Notes under the pieces: generated by a model | The model's input: the letters and a program-made list of their open reading frames with translations, nothing else | Told to the model about the DNA's origin: nothing | Database searches by the model: none | Source: an uncultured Muribaculaceae bacterium | GTDB taxonomy: Bacteria; Bacteroidota; Bacteroidia; Bacteroidales; Muribaculaceae | Reading direction: 5' to 3' | Length of the DNA: 64,000 nucleotides | Assembly: GCA_958436175.1 (NCBI GenBank) | Contig: CAUBJF010000004.1 | Location: 1-64,000 of the forward strand | Made by a program: the position numbers and the translations under genes | Shown: positions 24,501 to 32,120 of the stretch, one piece after another | How positions within the stretch are numbered: position 1 is the first letter of the stretch | How the letters are laid out: every line of letters starts with the position of its first letter

Positions 24501-27170
24501 CTTGTCGGTAGTGTATTCATGTTGTGGCAGGAACAAGGGATTGTTAGATAATGGCATAGTGCCGGCTTTCTCGTTGTATAGTGTCAGTGTGAGCGAGCTC
24601 AGAGTGGTATCGGCGAGAGCCGCATTGTCGGGAATTAGCTTCATGGAATATTCACCGGCAGGTAGTGTTGTTAAGTCGAGGTTCTCCGTGCGTCCGCCTA
24701 CGGCAGAGCCGGTGGCAACCGTGGAGCCAAGTTTGCCGTCTTTGACCTCATGGAGAGCCCATTGCATAGCTATCGCACCTTCCTTGCCGTCGGCATCGGT
24801 AGCTGTAAAGCTTACAGCGACAGGATGAGAGGTGTCGACGACGGTAGTCTTAGTTGTAGCATCGAGATAATATGGCTTGCCGGTGGTGAAAGAACGGCTT
24901 ACACTCTGCGCCTCGTTGGCAGTCGATGTGATGACGGCTTCGGCAATGAAGTCGGTGTACGGACGGCCGTAATTTAGCTTGGCAGAGAGGGTATCGGAAG
25001 GCAATTTGATCGAGAACCGGCCGTCAACGCCGGTTCGGGCTTCGAATCGACCTAATTCACGTTCGGGTGAGAACCAGCGCCAACGCATGGCTCCCGTAAG
25101 TTTCAGATTTACTGCTGCGTCGGCTACAGGCATGCCTGAAAATGTCGTGGCGACACCCGAAAGGGTGATGTCGCCCTTAGCCGGAACGTCGCGGCTTATC
25201 TTGTCGATGGCCACTTCGAAGGTGGGGAGTTTGAAGTCGCTGACCATGATTCGGTAGCTTGACATATTGCCTCCATCTGGCTGGGCGGTCAGCGTATAGT
25301 TGCCTGTAAGCTGTCCTTTCGGAATTGTGAATGTCCCATTGGCACGTCCGAGAGCATCGGTTTTGACAGTTACGGTGTCGATAGCCTGATAGTTGGCATC
25401 CTTGAGGATGACGGTTACTGTGCTTTGTTCGAGAACCTCGTCGGGAACCATATCTTTGGAGACATGATAGGCGACGACAGCCCAGCGTATGCTGTCGCCG
25501 GGATGATATAGTCCTCTGTCGGTGAAAATTGTTGCATTTTGATATTCTTTGAACGCACTGATCGGGAAAGGATGTATTGATATGATCTTGTTGAAATCGT
25601 ATTTACGACCTTTGTAGGTGTAGCTGAGGTAACGCGAGGTATTGCTTTGCGTAGGTTCTGCGTTGTTGAATGTCAGCATGCCGTTGCTGCCTGTATTGCC
25701 GAGAGTGGAACTCTTGTCGGCACCGGCGTTGCGGCGGTAAGTGTCTATATTCGATGCTACGGTCACCCCGGCCAGAGGTGCACCTGTGACGATGTCTACT
25801 GTACCGGTCAGGCCTTTGGTCAGGTTGTTGACGGAAAAAGGTACGAAAGGAGTGACGAGCACCGAAGGCATGGGATAGCCCATGGTGATCCCGTCGAGTT
25901 TGCCTATAATGGCGTACAGCCCCGGTTTGGCGATATTGAAGCGAAGCGTCGTCTCGCCGTCTGTCTTGTCGGAGCGGACGCTCTGGCGCTGGAGGGGATT
26001 GCCACGTTTGGCAAGTCTTTCAGGGCTTATGTCGTTTTTGTCTGAAGGAAGCGGGTAGAGTTCAAGTACGATATCCTTTGCAAATGAATACTTCACCTTG
26101 ACATCGAAATCGACTCCGGGTGCCACCATGCGAGGCAAGGAGTAGTCGAGATGCGAGCGCTCCAGTACCGCGAGCTGATTGCGCAGACTGTTGTTGCCGT
26201 ACCACGAGGGGAAACGTTCCAGAGATGTCTTTATCTCGGAGATGAGACTATCGCGAGCGGCTTTGGCCTTTGCCTCCGCTGTCACTTCCTCGTTTTCCTC
26301 ATAGGGCATCTCTCTTACGTAGGAATAAAGATTGTTGCCGAGATTGATGAGCAGAAAACGGGCTGCTTCATTGTCCGACCAGCGGCTATAGAGTGCTTTC
26401 AACCCTTTGAGGCTGTCGTTGCCGGAGATATTGTTCTCCAGCCGAATCTTTTCGACAGTCCAGTAGAAATACGCCGGAGAACCTTCTTTCGAGGCTTTAA
26501 GTGCTGTTTCGGCGGCAAGAAGGGGAGCGCGGCTTTCTCCACGGCCGAGCAGGCCGCGTATTTGGAAATTCTTCAGTCGTACGAAGTCCGCGACGGTCGG
26601 GAAATATTCGAGGGCGATTTTATCGGCTGTGACGCATGCCGAGAAATCGACGAGAGGTACCGCCGGAGCCGTGTCGGCTATACGGACAGCCTCCGTCAGG
26701 AGCGAGTCTATGCGGAAGCGGAACTGGTCGCCGCTCCATTCGCTGACATCGGCCGGGAAAGGACGGAGGGGTGCATCGACCTTGTCGTATTTCCAGGAAT
26801 TATCGGAATATATATCAGAATAAGATTGTGCCTCAAGAAGCACGGCCAGTGCCTTTCCGGCTGTGCCGGGCTCGATTTTTTCGGTCTGGGCCGCAATGAA
26901 CGAAGGCATAGAGAATTCCTGGTCTGGATCTATGTATGTCTTGGCCCTGACCAGTTCCAGCATAGCGCGGATACGCGTCACGGCTGCCTCTGTGCCGTTT
27001 TGCCTGTCGGCTTTCTTGAGCATCTCCTCCGCATTAGCCTCGACGGTCTGCGGATACGCGAAGTCAGGGTTCCTGAAAGGTTCTGCGGACTTTGCCATAA
27101 AAGTGCTCAGGTTGATAAATAGAGAAACGATCAGTATATGCCAGATGGCGGAAATGTACCCGGTTTTCAT
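21570..27170 (-). CDS. Alpha-2-macroglobulin family protein
   Basis: This 1866-residue exported protein has an N-terminal signal region (residues about 8-28) ending before SAEPFRN. A helical leader region follows (to about 340), then a chain of beta-sandwich domains with an MG2 domain near 545-650 (FTDRGLYHPGDSIRW) and the A2M domain near 1135-1260 (AEVLQALWNPSL, then FVVPNAIGSWQLRAFAWSKD). A terpenoid-cyclase-like helical toroid lies near 1350-1650. The usual thioester CxEQ is absent from its expected place near 1350 (SNGLSGELFSALA). Bacterial relatives trap proteases in the periplasm; without the thioester a covalent trap is unlikely. Confidence 0.88.
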   Translation of the reverse strand: MKTGYISAIWHILIVSLFINLSTFMAKSAEPFRNPDFAYPQTVEANAEEMLKKADRQNGTEAAVTRIRAMLELVRAKTYIDPDQEFSMPSFIAAQTEKIEPGTAGKALAVLLEAQSYSDIYSDNSWKYDKVDAPLRPFPADVSEWSGDQFRFRIDSLLTEAVRIADTAPAVPLVDFSACVTADKIALEYFPTVADFVRLKNFQIRGLLGRGESRAPLLAAETALKASKEGSPAYFYWTVEKIRLENNISGNDSLKGLKALYSRWSDNEAARFLLINLGNNLYSYVREMPYEENEEVTAEAKAKAARDSLISEIKTSLERFPSWYGNNSLRNQLAVLERSHLDYSLPRMVAPGVDFDVKVKYSFAKDIVLELYPLPSDKNDISPERLAKRGNPLQRQSVRSDKTDGETTLRFNIAKPGLYAIIGKLDGITMGYPMPSVLVTPFVPFSVNNLTKGLTGTVDIVTGAPLAGVTVASNIDTYRRNAGADKSSTLGNTGSNGMLTFNNAEPTQSNTSRYLSYTYKGRKYDFNKIISIHPFPISAFKEYQNATIFTDRGLYHPGDSIRWAVVAYHVSKDMVPDEVLEQSTVTVILKDANYQAIDTVTVKTDALGRANGTFTIPKGQLTGNYTLTAQPDGGNMSSYRIMVSDFKLPTFEVAIDKISRDVPAKGDITLSGVATTFSGMPVADAAVNLKLTGAMRWRWFSPERELGRFEARTGVDGRFSIKLPSDTLSAKLNYGRPYTDFIAEAVITSTANEAQSVSRSFTTGKPYYLDATTKTTVVDTSHPVAVSFTATDADGKEGAIAMQWALHEVKDGKLGSTVATGSAVGGRTENLDLTTLPAGEYSMKLIPDNAALADTTLSSLTLTLYNEKAGTMPLSNNPLFLPQHEYTTDKDKTEILIGIRSPKAYLFCIESAGSSLIRNYVKELKAGFHRLQIDTKETQGYLTLQLVTVKECRPYDETVSIKHPAPKQPEIIAESFRDKLVPGSSETWRFRFVDSDSKGIAEAAMMATMYNRALDEIRGFTWPTFENLYSNDISSWIDMFGNYPSNFSVNGKIKTLKESSLQLPEWMFSGISNFRIRGTRMMKYAAAMPDEANDTLNELMTAESTAAGGITEEAEEAEDMAAPLEEKSEANNKNFDYRVAEVLQALWNPSLTSDAEGNIDLTFVVPNAIGSWQLRAFAWSKDLRTASYMAQCIANKPVMVQSNLPRFLRQGDKARVLATVFNNTDSVQNITSVVEIFDVSTGKTIDSTMSTASIAANGSTLVSADITAPVDAASIGYRVRVAAGNFSDGEQALIPVLSTAATVIESTEFYLNPDTKEPYVLTLPAADGAVRTLQYCQNPIWTIVKAMRGIHSGSTTSNGLSGELFSALAARKIVGSNPDIAAALRTWKDNPSENALKSMLSKNEELKKLLLGETPWVQMASDQTSRMEALTELLDPDKAEAAIKATYSALAKLQNRDGGFAWGPWRRESSVWATENVLTTIALANSLNMNAIPTDKQPDLQAAFDYLQKEATRADAPKTDPDFALIAALMPQLKTNVAGTQLIRRTVAEITSKWKKAALVTKAYDILILNANGRSALAGNILESIRQFGVEKEGMGLCFPSVNDVRSYATIIQAYAAMGAPAKEIDAMRQWLIVRAQASDNLGAYNPDYVIAGILMTGSDWTSVPVSDNVTVDGKALEISSVERPTGYFSTVLPDSNGKPMTLSIATNGINPSYGSVVSVGKRVMTEVEARPGRDLSIEKRFLVLDKGEWKETRNFKAGQTVRVQLVIKAKRDLQYVSIDDERAATFEPVDQLPGYVYDGTLAFYRENLDASTRLFLGWLPKGTYHVTYDMTAAQAGSFSSGIATLQSQYAPELTAHSGGCTVTVE

Positions 27171-27305
27171 AAGCTAAGATTTGGGTATAGTCATGTTTAA
27201 CACATATATAGACAACGGTGGAGCGATAAAGTTTAGTATATGCCCTGTTTCGGTGCTCTCGGATAGTTTTCCCTGACATTATCCGGGCCCCGGATGAGAT
27301 AAAAT

Positions 27306-27338
27306 TTGGAAGGACTCCATCTTTAGTGTTATCTTTGT
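27306..27338 (+). promoter_or_regulatory. Promoter of the GH29 gene
   Basis: TTTG (27306-27309), a 21-base spacer and TATCTTTG (27331-27338) match the Bacteroidota promoter, 33 bases before the ATG at 27372. Confidence 0.75.
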
Positions 27339-27371
27339 ACAATTAATCCAATCATTAACAACCTGTGATGC

Positions 27372-28820
27372 ATGAAAATCTGTAATTACCTGATTCCCCT
27401 TGCGCTAAGTGCGGGTCTCGCAGCCTGCGCCCCCAAGGCACCCGAACCTTACGGACTTACGCCCAACGACCGCCAGAAAGAATGGTACGGCCGCGACATG
27501 ATTGCCTTTTTCCACTTCGGTCCCAATACCTTCCAGGAAATGGTCAACGAAGGCGACGGCACGGCTCCTGCCGAAATCTTCAATCCTACGGCTCTCGACT
27601 GCGGCCAGTGGATGGATGTGCTCAAAGGAGCCGGAATACCTGCCGGTATCATCACCGCCAAACATGCCGACGGCTTCTGTCTCTGGCCAAGCAAATATAC
27701 AGACTACGATGTCGAGAATGCAGCCTGGAAAGACGGCAAAGGCGACGTAGTGCGCGAATTTGTCGAAGCCTGCGAGGCAAAGGGCATCAAGGCCGGTATC
27801 TATCTCGGTCCCCACGACCGTCACGAACACCTCAAGGACGGCTATAACACTGAAGCCTACGGCGAATATTATGCCAACCAGCTCGGCGAGCTGATGACAG
27901 GCTATGGCAAGATCTGGGAGACTTGGTGGGACGGTGCCGGTGCCGACGAGCTTACCACTCCTCTCTACGCCAAATGGTACGAGATTGTACGCGGCAACCA
28001 GCCCGACTGCGTGATTTTCGGAACGAAGAACTCATATCCTTTCGGCGATGTGCGCTGGATGGGCAACGAATCCGGTATGGCCGGTAATCCCTGCTGGGCT
28101 ACGACCGACTCCATCTGCATACGTGACGAGGCCGGTCACTACGAAGGCCTCAACAACGGTGTGCTCGACGGCAACGCATATTATCCTGCCGAAACCGACG
28201 TTTCCATCCGTCCGAGCTGGTTCTACCATGCCGAGGAGGACAGCCTCGTGAAGACTGTCGCACAGCTGTGGGACATCTACTGCAATTCTACAGGCCACAA
28301 CAGCGTCCTGCTACTCAACTTCCCGCCTGACCGACGCGGCCTCATCCATCCCACAGACTCGCTCAACGCTGTAACACTCCGAAAGGGTATCGACGAGACC
28401 TTCGGCAACAACCTTCTCAAAGGTGCGACAGTCAAGACGACCAACAGCCGTGGCAAGGGCTTCGGTCCCGAGTTCCTCATCGACGAAGACAACGAGACAT
28501 ACTACGCCGGTAAGGACGGTGTCAACGAAAGCTCGATTACATTCGAACTTCCCAAGGCTGAAACCTTCGACTGCCTGATGCTCCGCGAGAAAATAGACCT
28601 CGGACAGCGTTCGACGGCATGGAATGTCGAATACTCCCAGGACGGTACTAACTGGACCATGATTCCGGAAACATCGGGCCTCCAGTCGATAGGCAACAAA
28701 TGGATTGTACGTTTCGCCCCTGTCGAAGCCCGCTACGTACGCCTCAATATCACCAAGGGTAATGCCTGCCCGGCACTGACCGGTTTCGGCGTTTACCGCC
28801 AGTCTGACTTGCTTAGATAG
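27372..28820 (+). CDS. GH29 alpha-L-fucosidase lipoprotein with C-terminal F5/8-type domain
   Basis: This 482-residue lipoprotein has its lipobox ending at Cys19 (GLAAC). It should release alpha-linked L-fucose from host or dietary glycans. Family features are HFGPNTF near residue 49, the AKHADGFCLWPS segment, AGIYLGPHDRHE, and the catalytic nucleophile Asp187 in WETWWDGAG. After the catalytic barrel (to about 345) a discoidin-like domain follows (about 350-480) that would bind sugar. It stands alone with its own promoter and overlaps the convergent phosphopantetheinyl transferase by 8 bases. Confidence 0.9.
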   Translation: MKICNYLIPLALSAGLAACAPKAPEPYGLTPNDRQKEWYGRDMIAFFHFGPNTFQEMVNEGDGTAPAEIFNPTALDCGQWMDVLKGAGIPAGIITAKHADGFCLWPSKYTDYDVENAAWKDGKGDVVREFVEACEAKGIKAGIYLGPHDRHEHLKDGYNTEAYGEYYANQLGELMTGYGKIWETWWDGAGADELTTPLYAKWYEIVRGNQPDCVIFGTKNSYPFGDVRWMGNESGMAGNPCWATTDSICIRDEAGHYEGLNNGVLDGNAYYPAETDVSIRPSWFYHAEEDSLVKTVAQLWDIYCNSTGHNSVLLLNFPPDRRGLIHPTDSLNAVTLRKGIDETFGNNLLKGATVKTTNSRGKGFGPEFLIDEDNETYYAGKDGVNESSITFELPKAETFDCLMLREKIDLGQRSTAWNVEYSQDGTNWTMIPETSGLQSIGNKWIVRFAPVEARYVRLNITKGNACPALTGFGVYRQSDLLR

Positions 28821-29355
28821 CCGATACGAGAGAAATCCACCCGTCGGCAAAAGCCTCACAAGCCTCGACACGCAGCGTGCTGCCTGTCGGGGCTATTTTT
28901 ATGGTGTTACCACAACAGGGAAGCTTGATATCGCGCCGGAAGTCGAGTCCGGGCTGTCCGGCGCATTTGTAAGCCGCCTCTTTGAGCGTCCATGCCGCGA
29001 GGAGCCCTTCGTCGCCGGTATAGAAGTCGAGCTCTTCCGGCGACATAACTCTCGCCGCCACACGATGCAGCTGAAGGCGCGGGATCTCTATGTCGATGCC
29101 GACGGCAGTGCCCTCGGGACCGACGGCCACGGCTGCCCATGTGGCGGAATGGGAGACTGATATCGGCCTGCGGCTGCCCTCGATATAAGGAGAACCGTCT
29201 TCACGATGGCTTAGAGCCGTTCCGGGACCGAAAATATGTTCCAGTATCTGTGCGATGGTCGCCGTCTCACGTTGGCGACGCGTGTCGCCAACCTCATGGA
29301 TAGGGGCATAGTAGACATCGGTCTTGCCGTAGCGACGGTGCATTGGCTCGCTCAT
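28813..29355 (-). CDS. 4'-phosphopantetheinyl transferase superfamily protein
   Basis: This 180-residue enzyme would move 4'-phosphopantetheine from CoA to a serine of a carrier protein. The metal and catalytic motifs are seen: GIDIEIPRL (Asp) near residue 95 and WTLKEAAYKCAG (Glu, Lys) near 141. The length is short for the Sfp type but fits single-copy Bacteroidota versions. Its start overlaps the gldD stop codon by 4 bases, forming the end of a gldE-gldD-transferase operon. Its carrier substrate is not evident here. Confidence 0.85.
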   Translation of the reverse strand: MSEPMHRRYGKTDVYYAPIHEVGDTRRQRETATIAQILEHIFGPGTALSHREDGSPYIEGSRRPISVSHSATWAAVAVGPEGTAVGIDIEIPRLQLHRVAARVMSPEELDFYTGDEGLLAAWTLKEAAYKCAGQPGLDFRRDIKLPCCGNTIKIAPTGSTLRVEACEAFADGWISLVSAI

Positions 29356-29909
29356 TTCTTTATGCTCTTGAGGAGTTTGAAAACGTCGCGTTCAATCGCG
29401 TCGACTATCGGAGCTACGGAGTCGACGTTGCCGATACCTGACATTACTGCGGCTCCGCTCACCATCGTCCTTCCCGGCCCTGTGGCAATGAACTGCACGG
29501 GGGTCGAGCCTGCTTCCTTGCTTACCACTAATTCACATTCAAATCCGCTGTCATTGACGAATTGGTCGGAGCGTGCACTCCGACCCCCAAGATTGAGGGC
29601 TATGCGTTCGTGGCGGTTGGCAATGGCCTCTGCGAGTTCCCGTTCGGAGTCGTTTTCAGTTACGGACAGCATAATAGTGCCCCCATAAGCCGGATATGCG
29701 ATGTTCATCCACCGTCCGTCGGTCTCTGTCGCCGCGCAGGCATTGACGAGAAAGCTTATGCCGCCGACTTCTGCCATTATGGAGCTGTCGGGATAGGCCG
29801 AAAAGCGTGGGTAGGCATAAGGCTTGGGTACGGCGGCCTCCCTGTCGGCCTCATAGCGGCACGAGGCAGTCATCAAGAGTATGGCAAATGCTAAAAAAAG
29901 AATTCTCAT
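29352..29909 (-). CDS. gldD: GldD-like lipoprotein
   Basis: This 185-residue lipoprotein (signal ending MTASC, Cys17) has the GldD pattern PKPYAYPRFSAYP soon after the signal and a central domain ending in a C-terminal helical segment. In gliding Flavobacteria GldD is required for gliding and secretion, yet homologues occur in non-motile Bacteroidales where the role is unclear. Its placement between a GldE-like gene and a phosphopantetheinyl transferase, with 4-base overlaps on both sides, supports the assignment. Confidence 0.82.
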   Translation of the reverse strand: MRILFLAFAILLMTASCRYEADREAAVPKPYAYPRFSAYPDSSIMAEVGGISFLVNACAATETDGRWMNIAYPAYGGTIMLSVTENDSERELAEAIANRHERIALNLGGRSARSDQFVNDSGFECELVVSKEAGSTPVQFIATGPGRTMVSGAAVMSGIGNVDSVAPIVDAIERDVFKLLKSIKK

Positions 29910-31264
29910 TGCTCCGGCTCGCTGTCGGGCGGAAGAACCTTGACGCGTACTTCTGCGATACGGTGGTCGCTGATGTCGAGGACGAGGAAACGGCAGCGTC
30001 CGTAGGCAAGGGGTTCTTTTTCCTTGGGGAAGTCGCCTTTGATGGCCAGGAGCATTCCAGCCAGGGTCTCGACATCTTCTGTCACATCTGCATATTCCTC
30101 GGGGTCGAGGTCGGTGATACGGAAGAAATCTGTCAAGGGCGTGCGCCCTTCGAATTCATATGTGTTATCACGCAGACGGCGGTATGTAGTATCCGGTTCG
30201 TCGTATTCGTCATCGATATCGCCTACGATTTCTTCGAGAACATCTTCGAGGGTGACGACACCTTGTGTTCCGCCGAATTCGTCAACAACGACAGCCATGT
30301 GGATTTTAAGGCGGCGGAAGTCCTCGAGGAGGTCATCAATCATTCTCGATTCCGGGACGAAGTAGGCTTTTCGCAGCAGGGACTGCCAGCGGAAATCTTC
30401 GGGTGCGGCATGTCCGATATAGGGCAGGAGGTCGCGTGAATAGAGTATGCCTTTGATGTTGTCCTGATTGTCCTGATAAGCCGGCATACGCGAGTAGCCG
30501 CTGTCGAGCACCACTTTCATTATTTCGTCGAAATCCATGTCCATGTTGAGGTCGGTGATTTCGACGCGTGGCGTCATGATTTCGGATGCTGTAGTGCCGC
30601 CGAATTTGAGTATGCCCTCGAGCATTTCCTTGTCGTCGCCGCTGCTTTCGGTGATTTCGAGGGCACGCGACAGTTCGGTCGGGCTGATGTCGTTTGCCTG
30701 CTTGGTAACGACGCGGTTGACAAGTGTCCCCGACTTCATGAGCGTCCTGGCCAGAGGCCCGAGAGCTTTCCAGGCGAAGGTGATGCCGGGTACGGCGAAC
30801 TTAGCCCACTTTGTGGGGTATGTATTGGCATAAAGTTTGGGTAGGATTTCACCGAAAAGGAGGATGAGGAAGGTCAGGATCACGGACTGCACGATGAAAC
30901 TCAGCACAGGGCTCATGTTCGAGAACACGGGGCCGAGGGCGAAGTTACAGAGCACTACGATGGTGACGTTGACGAGATTGTTGGCAATCAGGATAGTAGC
31001 AAGCAGACGTTGTGGGTCGGCGAGCAGGCGGCGTATTGCGGACCCTTTCGACGATTCGTCCAGTTCCTCGCACTGACTCTCGGTCAGCGAGAAATATGAT
31101 ATCTCGCTACCGCTGATGAAACCCGAAAAGAAAAGGCACAATAAGGCCACTGCGAGCGCCACAGTCTGTCCGACTCCGAAAACGGGAGTGGCGACGGCGA
31201 GGTCGCAGATATTTGAGAAAAATGTGAACACCGGTTCTATGGCCGGCAAGGGATCTATGTCCAA
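29906..31264 (-). CDS. gldE: GldE-like CNNM/CorC-family membrane protein with CBS domains
   Basis: This 452-residue protein has a DUF21 (CNNM) membrane domain with four hydrophobic segments (about residues 30-200), a pair of CBS domains (about 210-345, including IMTPRVEITDLNMD) and a C-terminal CorC/HlyC transporter-associated domain (about 360-445). The segment AVVVDEFGGTQGVVTLED is typical of the second CBS. The family is linked to Mg or Co handling; in Flavobacteria GldE works with GldD. It is the first gene of the three-gene operon. Confidence 0.88.
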   Translation of the reverse strand: MDIDPLPAIEPVFTFFSNICDLAVATPVFGVGQTVALAVALLCLFFSGFISGSEISYFSLTESQCEELDESSKGSAIRRLLADPQRLLATILIANNLVNVTIVVLCNFALGPVFSNMSPVLSFIVQSVILTFLILLFGEILPKLYANTYPTKWAKFAVPGITFAWKALGPLARTLMKSGTLVNRVVTKQANDISPTELSRALEITESSGDDKEMLEGILKFGGTTASEIMTPRVEITDLNMDMDFDEIMKVVLDSGYSRMPAYQDNQDNIKGILYSRDLLPYIGHAAPEDFRWQSLLRKAYFVPESRMIDDLLEDFRRLKIHMAVVVDEFGGTQGVVTLEDVLEEIVGDIDDEYDEPDTTYRRLRDNTYEFEGRTPLTDFFRITDLDPEEYADVTEDVETLAGMLLAIKGDFPKEKEPLAYGRCRFLVLDISDHRIAEVRVKVLPPDSEPEQ

Positions 31265-31291
31265 ATCAGTATAATTAAGTTAAACGAAACA

Positions 31292-31314
31292 ACCGCCCGT
31301 AGGGACGGTAGCGG
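31292..31314 (-). terminator. Weak hairpin after the response regulator
   Basis: An imperfect GC-rich stem on the minus strand, about 20 bases past the response-regulator stop codon, is followed by TTGTTTCGTTTAA. It may be a weak intrinsic terminator separating this gene from gldE. Confidence 0.35.
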
Positions 31315-31333
31315 ATTATGTGTGTTTTCCGGG

Positions 31334-32029
31334 TCAGCCTATCATGTAGCCGTGGCCGGAACGGTTGACTATGCAGTTGCCCAGCTCTCCGAGCTTCTTG
31401 CGTAGCCGCGATATATTGGTGTCGACGATACGCTCGTTGACACCGGCTGTCTCTCCGTCCCATACGGTGCGATGGATATCGGCCCGAGAGACGTAGGTGT
31501 TGACGTTTTTAAGGAGGAGTGCCAGAATCGAGAATTCTGTCTTTGACAGCGACACCGGGCGACCGTCGAGGAGCACGCTCTGCGACATCATGTCGACCGT
31601 GAGGTTCTGGAACGTGACAATGCTGCTCGGCTGAACGTTCTTTATCGAATGACGGCGCATCACGCTTTTGATACGAGCCACAAGCTCGCGCAGCGAAAAA
31701 GGCTTGACGACGTAGTCGTCGGCTCCTGCATCGAGTGCATCGATTATCATACGCTCGCTCTTGATGGTGGAGTAGAGGATTACTCCTATATGCTGGGTAC
31801 GGGGGTCATCGTAGAGGTCGTAGATGAGATCCATGCCGGAATAGCTCTGGTCCATTGAGTCCACGATGATGAGGCTTGTGGTACCCAGTTTGCCCATGTC
31901 GACATCTTCGGCATGCTTCAGGCAGTCGACAGTATAACCTTCGCTCCGCAGATTGACCTGCAGAAGATTGGTTATGTGGGAGTCATCGTCGACGATTAAT
32001 ATGTGGCCCAAAGCTGTCGTATAAGGCAT
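31334..32029 (-). CDS. OmpR-family response regulator
   Basis: This 231-residue two-component regulator has a receiver domain (residues about 9-125) with acidic pocket residues near 14-16, phospho-acceptor Asp57 and the KPFS lysine near 106. A winged-helix DNA-binding domain follows (about 135-231), with LSKTEFSILALLLKN and the recognition region ERIVDTNISRLRKKL. The ATG at 32029 is preferred over an upstream TTG at 32053. No sensor kinase gene is adjacent, so its partner is elsewhere. Confidence 0.93.
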   Translation of the reverse strand: MPYTTALGHILIVDDDSHITNLLQVNLRSEGYTVDCLKHAEDVDMGKLGTTSLIIVDSMDQSYSGMDLIYDLYDDPRTQHIGVILYSTIKSERMIIDALDAGADDYVVKPFSLRELVARIKSVMRRHSIKNVQPSSIVTFQNLTVDMMSQSVLLDGRPVSLSKTEFSILALLLKNVNTYVSRADIHRTVWDGETAGVNERIVDTNISRLRKKLGELGNCIVNRSGHGYMIG

Positions 32030-32120
32030 TCGATTGGTTTTTTTGTATTGCAAATTAAGGAAATCGAATGGAAAATTGCAATAGCAGTAACGGCTTTGTC
32101 TTATGTTTGTTTTAGAAATT

